Shown piece after piece: positions 23,830 through 34,700 of a stretch of DNA of 64,000 nucleotides. Position numbers and translations under genes: made by a program. The notes beneath the pieces were generated by a model. It was given only the letters and a program-made list of their open reading frames with translations, made no database searches and was not told the DNA's origin. Position 1 is the first letter of the stretch, and each line of letters starts with the position of its first letter. The stretch is from Danio rerio (lineage: Eukaryota > Chordata > Actinopteri > Cypriniformes > Danionidae), in the NCBI RefSeq assembly GCF_049306965.1, contig NC_133194.1, positions 8,448,501-8,512,500 of the forward strand, given 5' to 3'.

Positions 23830-26800
23830 TAAATATGTGAATGAATGAAATCAATCAATAATGAATGAATGAATGGAATTTGTGGATAATTGAAATAATT
23901 GAATCAATTAATGAATCAATCAATCAATAATGAATGAACAAATTAAATGAATAAAATCAATAATGAATCAAATGAATAAATATATCAATCAATTAATGAT
24001 GAATGAATGGAATCAAATTAATCAACCAATAATGAAATAATCTAATAAATGCATCAATAATGAATGAATTGATGGAATGAATGAATGAATGAATTAATTA
24101 ATTAATTAATTAATTAATTAATTAATTAATTAATTAATTAATGAATTAATGAATGAATGAATGAATGAATGAATGAATGAATGAATGAATGAATGAATTA
24201 ATTAATTAATTAATTAATCGATAATGAATAAAAGAAAGAAGGAATAGAATGGAATCAAATCAAAAAATTAATGAATGAATAAATTTATCAAGCAATCTAA
24301 TCAATCGATGAATGAATCTATTAAATAAATCAATCAAATAAATCAAACAATAATGAATGAGTGAATGAATGAATGAATCAAACAAATTAATGGATGAATG
24401 AAGTTAGTCAAAATTTATAAATGGAATCAGTGACTGAATTCCATTAATGAATCAATGAGTGAATGAATCAATCAATGAATCAATCAATCAACCAAATCAA
24501 TGGATGAATGAAATCAATCAATAATTAATGAATGGAATGAATGAATAAATGAATGAATCAGTTAATGAGTGAATGAATGAACTAAATGAATAAATTAAAT
24601 TAATAAATAAGTGGAATCGATGAATTAATTAATTGAATGACTTAACGAATTAATTAATTAATTAATGCCTTAACGAATTAATGAAGTCATTAATTAATCA
24701 ATCAATCAATCAATCAATCAATAATGAATGAATGAATTAATTTATGAATTGAAACAATCAATATTCAATCAATCAAAATGTGTTATCAAGTATTCTCTAA
24801 AAGAGGGTGAGCAATGACAACATTAAGGTCCTCTTTCATGCTTGAAATGTCTTAAACTGAGGGCTATAAACTGCAGATACCTGCAAAGTCTTTGGCCTCC
24901 TCTGTGGGTACAGTGCGCACAGTTGCCAGGTCATTTTTATTGCCCACCAGCATGACCACGATATGAGGATCAGCGTGATCATACAGTTCCTTCAGCCAGC
25001 GCTCCACGCTCTCATAGGTCAGGTGTTTGGTGATGTCATAGACCAGCAGCGCACCCACTGCTCCTCTGTAATACCTAAAACAAACAGCATTACATGTAAA
25101 CACACAAGAAACTCAATTGCATTTGGCTCACATGATTCATTATTTGGTTTTTAATAAGTATGTATTGCATCCTACGGGGGAAGCTGGGGGAACGGGATGT
25201 TGTAATCACACAATATCTACACTTCAAAGTTTACAAGGTTTCGGCCCAGTAAGATATTAATCGTAACAGTTTACAATAAGGTCCATTAAACTTGAACTTT
25301 TGGCTAATGTATTTATTAATAATACTCATTAATTTTCCTTCGGCTTAGTCGCTTATTTATCAGGGGTCACCACAGCGGAATGAGCCGCCAACTATTCCAC
25401 CATATGTTTTACACAGCAGATGCCCATCCAGCTTTCCTAGAGATGGGTTGTGGCTGGAAGGGCATCCGCTGCGTAAAACATATGCTGGATAAGTTAGCGG
25501 TTCATTCCCCTGTGGCGACCCCAGATTAATAAAGGGAATAAGCCGAAAAGAAAATGAATGGATGAATGAATACCCCTCCAGCCGCACACTAGTACTGGGA
25601 AAAACCCATACACTCTCACATACACACACAGCCAATTTACTTCATCCATTTCACCTATAGCGCATGTCTTTGGACTGTGGGGGATACCGGAGCACCCGGA
25701 GAAAACTCACGCCAACACAGGGAGAACATGCAAATACAGAAATGCCAACAGTAATGAACAGTTAATAATGTTAATTAAGATGCTTTTTCTCTGTATGTCA
25801 ACAACAACATGAACATTTTTATTCAGTGTGAGCATAGTAAGAAGAATTTATTCAGCAGGAATGCATTAAATTTAAATAAAAGTTACTTTAAAGACATATA
25901 TAATAAATGTATGGATACTGCCATTCTTTTGAATCTTCTGTTAATTAATGAATCCAGGCAAAAATGCATTACAGTTACTACAAAATTATTAAAAAGCACT
26001 ACAACGATTTAATAATAAATATCTCGAGTACGTTGGCCATGAGAGCTCAAACATGCTGCAAAGATCTAAAATGTGTTGTAATTATATTTTTATCTCTTAT
26101 TATCTGACAAATTGCACAATTAACTTTAAATTCACTTCGTTTGAGCTCTCTCGGCCACCGTATTCGACCATTAAACCATCAAATAAAATCTATTGAGATA
26201 CAAAGCTGTATTCAAAATCCTGGTAATTGATAAAAAAATTATACAGATTTTTTTATTCAAACTTGTAATAACAATTGATAAATTTTAATCAAATAAATGC
26301 ATCCTTGATAAGCATAAAACCCTTAAAATATATAATAATAATAAATTACCAAATCAAAACTTCTAAATAGTATAATTTACTAATCTAGAAGCATCTTTTA
26401 GGAAGAACTCAATATTCTGCAGTATTTCAGTAACTATATATTTAACATAACCATGGTTAAATTCTAATTCCTATCGTCTGAAAACTCTAAAATTTAGTGG
26501 TAGGACGGCATCAAGGCATTTCCTAATCAAAATTCTGCTTCACTTCCTTCCTCAGAAGGGACCTTCATCTGATTGAATGTTGAAGGCAGCACAGATGTGT
26601 CCATCGCACTTCAATTTTAACCCAGTAACTGGGTATGCCAATATTTGACTAGTTGAAATAGAAATTAGGGTGGCACGGTGGCTCAGTGGTTAGCACTGTC
26701 GCCTCACAGCAAGAAGATCTCTGCTTCAAGTCCCAGCTGGGTCAGTTGGCATTTCTGTGTACAGTTTGCATGTTGCCGTGGGTTTCCTCCGGGTGCTCTG

Positions 26801-28033
26801 GTTGCCCCCACAGTCCAAAGACATGCACTGTAGGTGACTTGAATAAACTAAATTCGCCGTATGTGTGTGAAAGAGTGTGTATGGGTGTTTCCCAGTACAG
26901 GGTTTGCACCCAAGATTGCATATGCTGTGTAAAATATATACTGGAACAGTCAGTGGTTCATTCCACTGTGGTTACCTCTGAAATAGAGACTTAGCCAAAG
27001 GAAAATAAATGAATGAATGAATGAATGAATGAATGAATGAATGAATGAATGAATGAATGAATGAATGAATGAATGAATGAATTAGAAATTTGACTGGTTG
27101 AGTTGAAATAATTTTGCATTTTTAAGTGTAGTGGTAGAAACTTTAAAACACAATCACTTTCTATGCTATAGTAAAATAATGCAAAAAGCACTGTAGCTGT
27201 CAGTAACTATCCTTTAAACTGTGTACCAAGTTAAAAAGACATATAGGAGTGGTTCTGGGTGTGAGTCTAAATCAATTGCAACAAATTCCAGATAATCTAA
27301 AACAAGGAAATGTACATGAATCTGAGATGAAAGGAAGATGAAGTGAGGGACGTACGCTGAGGTGATGGCCCTGTAGCGCTCTAGACCCGCAGTGTCCCAG
27401 ATCTGGGCTTTGATGGTGATACTGTCCACCTGAACAGAGCGAGTGCTGAACTCCACGCCAATAGTGGTGCGACTGTCATGGTTGAACTCGTTTTTGGTAA
27501 ACCTTGACAGCAGGTTGCTCTTTCCAACCCCTGATTCTCCAATTAAAACCACTGAAAGACAACCAAGACAGCATTTAACTTACTTTGAATGATGCGTAGT
27601 TAAAGGAAAATACAATTTCCACACTTCACTAGTTGCAAACCTGTTTGACATTCTTTCTTCTGTTGAACACAAAAGAAGATATTTAGAAAAATGCTGGAAA
27701 CCTGTTTCCATTGACTTCCATTGTATTTGTTTTCCTACTATGAAAGTCAATGGTTACAGATTTTTAACTTTCCTCAAAATATCTTCATATCTATTCTGGA
27801 ACCGCTTGAAGGTGAATAAATAGTGAGTAAATATTAATTTTTGGGTGAACTACCCCTTTCAATTTCTGACACAATTGGAAATACATGAAAATACAAAATA
27901 ACAAATATCTTTTATATATTAGATTAGCATGCTAGGCATCAGACGCAGCAATCACAGTAAAAGCATTTAATCTTCAATCAGCTGACTGAAACTTACCTTT
28001 GAAGACAAAGTTGTAGGCTAAATCTGTCCCCAT
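22293..28033 (-). CDS. rab25: Ras-related protein Rab25 (Rab11 family)
   Basis: Rab25 is an epithelial Rab11-family GTPase of apical recycling endosomes. Five coding exons on the minus strand: 28033-27997, 27551-27356, 25074-24881, 23610-23530, 22417-22293. They total 633 nt (210 aa; human 213) in frame throughout. Visible motifs are P-loop GESGVGKS (17-24), switch [12 protein letters not shown], switch [12 protein letters not shown] (64-73), NKND (123-126) and ETSAL (151-155). The C-terminus RSCCKNS has the double-cysteine geranylgeranylation site. Residue 69 is Leu where Rab11 has the catalytic Gln. WDTAGLE is the Rab25 signature and, with the short N-terminus, separates it from Rab11a/b. 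The a/b paralogue cannot be told from sequence alone. Introns carry a MITE (intron 1), three repeats (intron 2) and a 1-kb tetranucleotide tract (intron 3). Confidence 0.94.
22445..23280 (+). repeat. Dispersed repeat interrupted by a hAT-like MITE (rab25 intron 4)
   Basis: ATTCAACTTTGTTGTCATCA and ACAGGGCAACGAAATGCAGT open a repeat that is common in zebrafish. It resumes after 22995 with GTGCAATGATATGTGCAAAT and similar phrases. Family not identified. Confidence 0.5.
22558..22995. mobile_element. hAT-like MITE (GGGCCAGACGGAATCTGCG ends)
   Basis: The left end GAGGGCCAGACGGAATCTGC and the right end GCGCAGATTCCGTCTTGGCG are inverted. The same family is nested in DANA at 29262-29555, where an 8-bp target duplication is visible. 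No coding sequence. Confidence 0.7.
23756..24770. repeat. 1-kb mosaic tetranucleotide tract (rab25 intron 3)
   Basis: Runs of AATG, AATC and AATT units alternate, mixed with diverged copies, for about 1 kb between exons 4 and 3 of rab25. The longest pure runs are (AATC)n near 23790-23826, (AATT)n near 24092-24140 and (AATG)n near 24144-24196. Confidence 0.9.
25322..25740 (-). mobile_element. DANA SINE with a nested DANA fragment (rab25 intron 2)
   Basis: The outer copy reads on the minus strand, from the 3' end TTTTCCTTCGGCTTAGTCGC to GTCTTTGGACTGTGGGGGAT and CAGGGAGAACATGCAAAT. It is interrupted at about 25435-25572 by a plus-strand DANA 3' half (GAGATGGGTTGTGGCTGGAA to a GAAT tail). Confidence 0.85.
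25435..25572 (+). mobile_element. DANA 3' fragment nested in an opposite DANA
   Basis: Contains GAAGGGCATCCGCTGCGTAA, GCGACCCCAGATTAATAAAG and AAGCCGAAAAGAAAATGAAT, then a GAAT tail. It is inserted head to head with the outer minus-strand copy. Confidence 0.8.
26023..26167. mobile_element. 145-bp MITE with long inverted ends (rab25 intron 2)
   Basis: The left end TCGAGTACGTTGGCCATGAG and the reverse complement of the right end, TCGAATACGGTGGCCGAGAG, match at 16 of 20 positions and continue into GAGCTCAAAC. No coding sequence. Superfamily unknown. Confidence 0.7.
26666..27080 (+). mobile_element. DANA SINE, near full length (rab25 intron 2)
   Basis: Head GTGGCTCAGTGGTTAGCACT, body GTCCAAAGACATGCACTGTA, 3' end AGACTTAGCCAAAGGAAAAT and a long (GAAT)n tail at 27006-27078. 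Confidence 0.9.
27600..27882 (+). mobile_element. TTAA-target MITE, 'gggatagttcaccc' family (rab25 intron 1)
   Basis: The interior TGTTGAACACAAAAGAAGAT and the right end TTTGGGTGAACTACCCCTTT match a very common zebrafish family. Other copies are at 42112-42543, 45832-47050, 53437-53729 and 62805-63083. The left terminus is diverged. Confidence 0.75.
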
Positions 28034-28239
28034 GTTGTCTCTAGCTGTAATGTGTCAGTCTGTGTTTAGTGCATACGTGTTACTCGAGCTCAGAATCCAC
28101 TGGGAGGAGAAAAGCAGATGCTCAGGTTTCTCCGACAGCTTTATTGATCCATTCTTGCAGGTCTAAATGCAGATTCAGCCAGACTCTTCTTTGAGACAGT
28201 TTGGGTGGGAAAGCAGGTGAAACTGGTAGAACCACTGAC

Positions 28240-28262
28240 ACACACACACACACACACACACA
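28240..28262. repeat. Short (CA)n
   Basis: About 11 CA units in the region upstream of rab25. Confidence 0.9.
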
Positions 28263-28675
28263 ATGGGAGTGACTTCATTCTCTCACACACACTACTGTTA
28301 AATCACCGTTCCTTCACTCCGACTGCGTGTATGTATCCAGTTCTGTATGCGCAAAAACAAATATCAGAAGAGCTGAGTCAGAAAAACAAGCCGTCCTGCA
28401 TCAACATGTATCTTTATAGGCAACAGGTTGAGTTTCTGTAAACATAAAATAAAAGGGGTTTTGATTAGTTTGACGTAATCAAAACAAAAGCTTTGAATTT
28501 AGCTCATTTTAATGCAAATTTACCTGTTTAGCCCAGTGTTTGGCTCATGTTTAGGCTTGTGAATCACACCTCTGCTGTTCATGCATCTTTTTTCACAATA
28601 ACCATTGTGTATATTGTTTGGTACAGACAGCCAGGGGTGTGAAATATGTGTGTAATCTTATTAAATGAATGTTCA

Positions 28676-28795
28676 TTCATTCATTTTCCTTCAGCTTTCC
28701 TTCAGCTTTCCTTCAAGATCGACACAGTGGAGTGAACCGCCAACTATTTTAGCATATGTTTTATGCAGCGGATGCACTTACAGCGTTGCAACCAG
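28676..28795 (-). mobile_element. DANA SINE 3' fragment
   Basis: (ATTC)n, then TTCCTTCAGCTTTCCTTCAG (a small internal duplication), CACAGTGGAGTGAACCGCCA and ATGTTTTATGCAGCGGATGC, read on the minus strand. Confidence 0.75.
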
Positions 28796-28967
28796 GGTGC
28801 GAATTACAGGGGGTTTCGCGGGAGAACTGACCCCCCTAAATAATGCTTTATCCCACCTGAAGCACATCAAAACAGCGTGTATGGGGGTCAGTCCTCTAAA
28901 AAGAGAGAAATAGAGGTTACTCTGATTTGTTTCTTAAAAGATAATATAAAAACTGATAATAATAGGG

Positions 28968-29640
28968 GCGTCACAGTGGCACAGTAGGTAGCACCATCGC
29001 CTTACAACAAGAAGGTTGCTGGTTCAAGCCCCGGCTGGGTCAGTTGGCATTTCTGTGTGGAGTTTGCGTGTTCTCCCTGTGTTCGCATGGGTTTCCTCCG
29101 TGTTCTCCGATTTCCCCCACAGTCCAAAGACATGTGCTATATAGGTGAATTGGGTATAGACCATAGATAAATTGTCCATAGTGTGTGTGAATGAGTGTGT
29201 ATGGGTGTTCCCCAGTGATGCAGCTGGAAGGGCATCTGTTGTGTAAAACATATGCTATAAGTAGGCCCACACAGAATCTGCGCACACAGAATTCTGCAGA
29301 TTTTCCGCAGAATTCTGCAGATTTCTGCAGATTTTTAGCCCATCATTAATTCTGTTTATTTACTTGAGTAAGTGTGTATATCTGAATTTATTCAGTTTTT
29401 ATTCAGTAATTTATTTCTTTTTATTTAATACATTAAGGTCTTAGTTATGATACTCTGCTGGATACTCCCAAAATAATTCCGCAGAAAACCACAGATTTTT
29501 ACCAAAATTCTCAGCAGAAATAGCAAAAAACGTCCGCAGATTCCGTCTGGCCCTGGCTATAAGTTGGCGGTTTATTCTGCTGTAGCAACTTCTGATTAAT
29601 AAATGGACTGAAAATAAAATAAAATGAATGAAAAAAATAG
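28968..29640 (+). mobile_element. DANA SINE split by a hAT-like MITE
   Basis: Head CAGTGGCACAGTAGGTAGCA, body to AACATATGCTATAAG at 29261, then after the insertion AGTTGGCGGTTTATTCTGCT and a short GAAT tail. It is near full length apart from the insertion. Confidence 0.9.
29262..29555. mobile_element. hAT-like MITE with 8-bp target duplication
   Basis: GCTATAAG occurs immediately on both sides (29254-29261 and 29556-29563). The terminal inverted repeats are TAGGCCCACACAGAATCTGC on the left and, reverse complemented, CAGGGCCAGACGGAATCTGC on the right. The 8-bp duplication fits the hAT superfamily. The interior is rich in CAGAATTCTGCAGA-type short palindromes and has no ORF. Confidence 0.85.
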
Positions 29641-30084
29641 ATTATATATACATTTGACCACCCCTATATTTATTCATATCATTGTGAATGCACAATCAGT
29701 CTATGTGAGAAACAAATTATTTATCAGTCTGAAACCATCAGATCAAAGCACCGATAGACAACCAAAGTGTTCGTAAGACACTTTTCTTGTAAAACAGCAG
29801 TTTGTTTCTACATATAACCTGAAAGTGAACTCAAATTAGATGCATAGTTTTTATAGTTTGACCTACAGTAAACTCTGGAATAGCTAATCAGAGGATATCG
29901 TAGGTCAGAATACACTAAATATCGCACAAAACACTGGAAACTTAAATATGTTTATTAATAAATCAGATTAATTAAACTAGCTCAAATAAATACATTCATG
30001 TGATTCACTAAAGCATGTATTACACAAACTAACGTTAACATACCAAAAAGGTTACCCTCCTGTTGGTGAATGTATAATTTGCAC

Positions 30085-30296
30085 CTTGGGCACAACCCAG
30101 TACTGGAAAACACCCATACACTCTATCATTCACACACACATTCATACACAGGGCCAATTTAGTTTATTTAATTCACCTATAGCACATGTCTTTGGACTGT
30201 GGGAGAAACCGGAGCACCTAGAGGAAACCAACTTGCGGAGAACATGCAAACTCTATGCAACAGCACTAACCACTAAGCCACCATGCCACCTTAAAT
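30085..30296 (-). mobile_element. DANA SINE 5' half
   Basis: CCCAGTACTGGAAAACACCC, GTCTTTGGACTGTGGGAGAA and the head AGCACTAACCACTAAGCCAC, read on the minus strand. The 3' part is missing. Confidence 0.8.
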
Positions 30297-30299
30297 TAA

Positions 30300-31180
30300 T
30301 GTACTTTAGTTTAATTTTTGGGAAACGTTTTTAAATGACAAAAATGTAATTTATATTGAGTGCTTGTGCTTGATTTGAAGAAAACCATTAATTTTATAAT
30401 GCCTATCATTTTATTTCACTTTGAAAAGTAATTGCTTCACTGTTGTTTTTTCCTCCATCTTACACACAATGGGGTATATGCACACAAACTTTTAATTTCA
30501 GTCAGTCAGCCCCATTGCTTCCGGTTAATTGTCATCCCAAACTAAATTGCAGCGTTTAAGATCTGATTTCTTTAAATAACAGCAATCTTCACTGCCTGGC
30601 TGAGATGCGATATATAGTGGGTATCAGACCTAGCATAAAAACACTGCATTAATTTATAGACTATTTTTCCACACCATGTCATTAAAATATGGAAATTAAT
30701 TTTTCCTCAGTATTTTTTTTAAAGTTTTTGCGCTTACTCGCTGCTAATGACGGCGCCTGCATTTAAACGGTTTTTATGCTTTACCAACCAAATATTTAAC
30801 TGAATGTATTGTAATTATATTACAACATCGATGCTGTAAAAGAAACCTTATGAAATTAAAGCTTTTATAAAGCTTTCGCTAGAAGTTTATCATTGGCTAA
30901 AAAAAACTAGCTGTGCATATAGCTTATTGATAAATTTAAAAGTTTGTATGTTAACAGCACACATTTCAGCGTATGTTATTACTTATCTAAAAGAAACTTC
31001 TTTCATCATCAAATCTAAAAGTATACTGAGGTAACTTAGCTCACCCAAAATTTATTTTTAATACATTCTTATAAAGTCTATCCACTTGTGTGCCATTTTA
31101 AGTCTTATTTGTTTTTAACCATTAATTAAAAACTTTAATTTGTACTTTTTTACCTCACTTTTTTACTTTGTTAGTACACT
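30300..31180. other. No gene or repeat recognised
   Basis: AT-rich intergenic sequence between the divergent genes rab25 and sf3b4. Confidence 0.35.
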
Positions 31181-31184
31181 GTAA

Positions 31185-31312
31185 AAAATTCCACACAATT
31201 TGTTCATTGTCTCAACAAATTTAATTGGTTTAAACATAAAACAATTAAGTTGCCCCCACAAATCACAAGAATTGTGTTGCTTCAGCTTGAACAAGCAGTT
31301 TGTGTATTTCTA
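31185..31312. repeat. Diverged MITE-like copy (CACTGTAAAAA type)
   Basis: CACTGTAAAAAATTCCACAC, then AACAATTAAGTTGCCCCCAC and AGAATTGTGTTGCTTCAGCT, related to the copies at 3455 and 6280. Confidence 0.45.
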
Positions 31313-31536
31313 CTTCCACTTAAGTATGGTAGGTCATTTGAGTACTTTATACAGCTCGTGATAATATTAACTTGCATATTTAATTAATTGTTACTTATGT
31401 GATAAAAACCATGCGGTAGCCTACTGTTTGTTTCGTCGCCACAGATCTGTCCATTAGACAGTCTGACTGGGTCCTGGCTTAGCACAGCTGTGGCTCCATT
31501 TTATGACCTTTAACAACATAAAAGACATATTAAGTA

Positions 31537-31707
31537 ACTTCCGAACAAAAACAGACAAAGGACGTAGTAAATCATAATTTGACATCCACAAAATCGGCAA
31601 TGTTCATCTTCCTCTCCTGTGGGCGGCAGCACTGCGATGACAAGACGATGTTGAGGTGATTTCAGCAAAAAGAACTGCTTCCGTCTGTACACACGCCGGG
31701 GTTCATC
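31537..31707 (+). promoter_or_regulatory. sf3b4 promoter region
   Basis: ACTTCCG at 31537-31543 and CTTCCG near 31678 are ETS-type motifs (CGGAAGT on the other strand). CATCATGGCGGCGG overlaps the start codon and resembles a YY1 site. There is no TATA box, as expected for a housekeeping splicing gene. These are motif matches only. Confidence 0.4.
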
Positions 31708-34700
31708 ATGGCGGCGGGACCGATTTCAGAACGAAATCAAGGTATATTTGATAAATTTAACTTTTTAGTGAAATTGTTATGTAGTGTTCGGGGTAAGTGA
31801 TGGATTGCAGCATTATTGAACACCTTAAGTTCTTCCTATGTTCTATGATACAGTCAAATCGCTCATTTTCATTCATTCAAACATGTTGGCTTAACAAATA
31901 AAAACAAAGAAACGTTTGAGTTTTGGTTTTAATGAAGTGTAACAAAACAATCATGCATATTTCAATATGCTTATTATTATCGGAATTAATAAATTGTATA
32001 TAAATAATGCATCTAACGTTAAATAAAATACTATGTTTGTGTTCAGTGTTGTCATTTATATTGATCATCTTTTATCTGCAGATGCCACTGTATATGTGGG
32101 TGGTCTCGATGAGAAGGTCTCTGAGCCTCTTTTGTGGGAGCTTTTCCTTCAAGCTGGTCCTGTTGTAAACACACACATGCCCAAAGACAGAGTAACAGGA
32201 CAACACCAGGGTGAGTTACCACGTCTTTAAATCCATTGGGGTAAAGTTGCTTTTATACTCCCTCATTCGGTCTTTCCTCTTAATATAATTTAGCAAAAGT
32301 ATTCTTTGCAAATTATAAGAAGGAAAATGACATTAGCAGTCAAAGACTATCAAAGTTCAATATTGTTCACAGACAATGAAATAGTTGCATTATATTTTAG
32401 ACCATATATTCAAAGTAGCGTGGTAAACAATACAGGAACTGTGTTCCTAACAAGTTTGCATAATACCAGCCAGTGGCTGCTAAATATCTAGTTTTGCTCA
32501 ATCTTACGTTTGTTTGTGTTGTTGACATTGTTGAACAAAACCCCAGTTATAAGTACTGATTTTGTTTTTATTTGTACTTTTTATTATTTATTGTATAATT
32601 TTTTTTTACCCAAATCTTGTGTTTGTTTGTTACAACTGCAATTCTGCACACTTACTTTTGCATTCATAGGCTGCAGACTTGGAAGTCCACAAAAACTGAT
32701 TGAGGTATAATTGGTTTTATATTTGCACATTCTGACTTTCTCCTTAACTATATAATTTCAGAAAAATATTATATTTAAATTCTAAACAGTGAAACCATAT
32801 TAGCAGCCGATGACTACAACACTGTTCACAGACAATTAAATAGTGTAATGTTGTTTGTAGTGTAATACTTGCATGCAAATTTAGACTGAATATTGAAAGT
32901 AGTGTGGTAAACTATATAGTAACCGTTAAAATGAATAAATTTGCGAATGTAAAACCTTCTTTACCTCAATCAAAAACTGCCTGTGTGTTATCAAATCTAT
33001 CCTACAGAGAATTGATATTGATTTTTATCTTATTATATTTCACAACAAGGGACGGTGTACATTAAATTTAACTTATTTTTTGTTTTTAAGACTGTAAAGC
33101 ACTTTGAGCAGCCTTCTGATTGTAAAAATGTGCTATATAAATAATTTGATTGATTGATTGATAAATCAACATTGCCTAATATTGTAAATGTAGTCAAATT
33201 AGTACTCAATACTCAAATCATATTTGAGTAATTCTTATGTATTGTATTAAGAAATTAAAGTGTATTTTAACATTGAATGCATGTCAGGGTTCAACGGCAA
33301 GGATTTTGTCTACTGGGCCGATCGGGCCAGTGGTTGAGATTTTCACTGCCCCCACCAAAAACAACAAAAAGTTAATAGTTATGTCTTAGCCACATATTTT
33401 AAATAATAATAGAATTTAAACATTTCAAAAATGGTAATAAATGTATAATGAGCAAAATTCAAGATTTTATGCCAACGAAAGAGCAGTATGGAAAAAAAAG
33501 CTGGTATTTTATTGCAACTCTAAATTATTTTTATAAAAATGGCTTGCCAAACTGACAACCTTTTTTTTTTCTCTCTCCAGTTTCTTAATTTTGTACACAT
33601 GTATTGTCTGCTTCCAATACTTTAGAAACAGACATTTTCTTTTAGCCTCATCGTTTGATGTTGCTGCCATTTTGCCATGTTTTCGATGTACTTGTTGTGA
33701 CCAGGTTACGAAAAAAATAACGTGCGATAGGGGCCAGTAACAATCCTGTCTACTGTCCCGAGCGCCTTTCAAGCTGGCCCCGGGCCACCGGGCAGTCCTT
33801 ATTGTTGAGCCCTGCATGTAAAACAAAATTAGGAACTTTTAACAACCTAATAGGATCACTTCAAAAACTGGTATCGCTCTCTCTTCTTCAGGTTATGGCT
33901 TTGTGGAGTTTCTCAGCGAAGAAGATGCGGACTACGCCATAAAAATAATGAATATGATCAAACTTTACGGCAAGCCCATACGAGTCAACAAAGCTTCAGC
34001 GCACAACAAGAACCTCGACGTTGGTGCCAACATCTTCATTGGCAACTTGGACCCTGAGATCGACGAGAAATTACTTTATGACACATTCAGCGCTTTCGGT
34101 GTGATCCTTCAGACCCCCAAGATCATGCGAGACCCCGATACGGGCAACTCGAAGGGTTACGCCTTCATCAACTTTGCCAGTTTTGATGCGTCAGATGCGG
34201 CTATCGAGGCTATGAATGGCCAGTATCTGTGTAATCGGCCCATCACTGTTTCATACGCGTTTAAGAAAGACTCAAAGGGTGAAAGACATGGGTCAGCAGC
34301 CGAGCGTCTCCTTGCCGCACAGAATCCACTGTCCCAGGCCGATCGCCCACATCAGCTTTTCGCAGATGCTCCACCTCCTCCAAGCATGCCCACGCCTGTC
34401 ATGACTGCCCTCGGAGCAGCCATGCCTATTCCAGGTTAGAGATGAGAAACATCTTAATGACATGTTGCAAATGTTTTTCACATTTCCAGGTTCAAAGTCG
34501 TCAGAGTTGGATAAATTTAGAGTGAAGTGAATGGGAGAGTACAACAAATATTTTTTATTCACAATCCTGTTTGCTGAAATAGTAAAAGAAAAACTTCACT
34601 ATGGTGTTATCAAGACTTTCAAGAAAGAAAAGAAAATAATGTGAGACTGATAACGACAGACAGAAAATAGAACAACATCAAATTTACTGTCCTGCCCTAT

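Noticed and set aside
23756-24770. CRISPR-like or VNTR array
   Set aside because: No spacers or constant repeat length. It is a tetranucleotide mosaic in a vertebrate intron.
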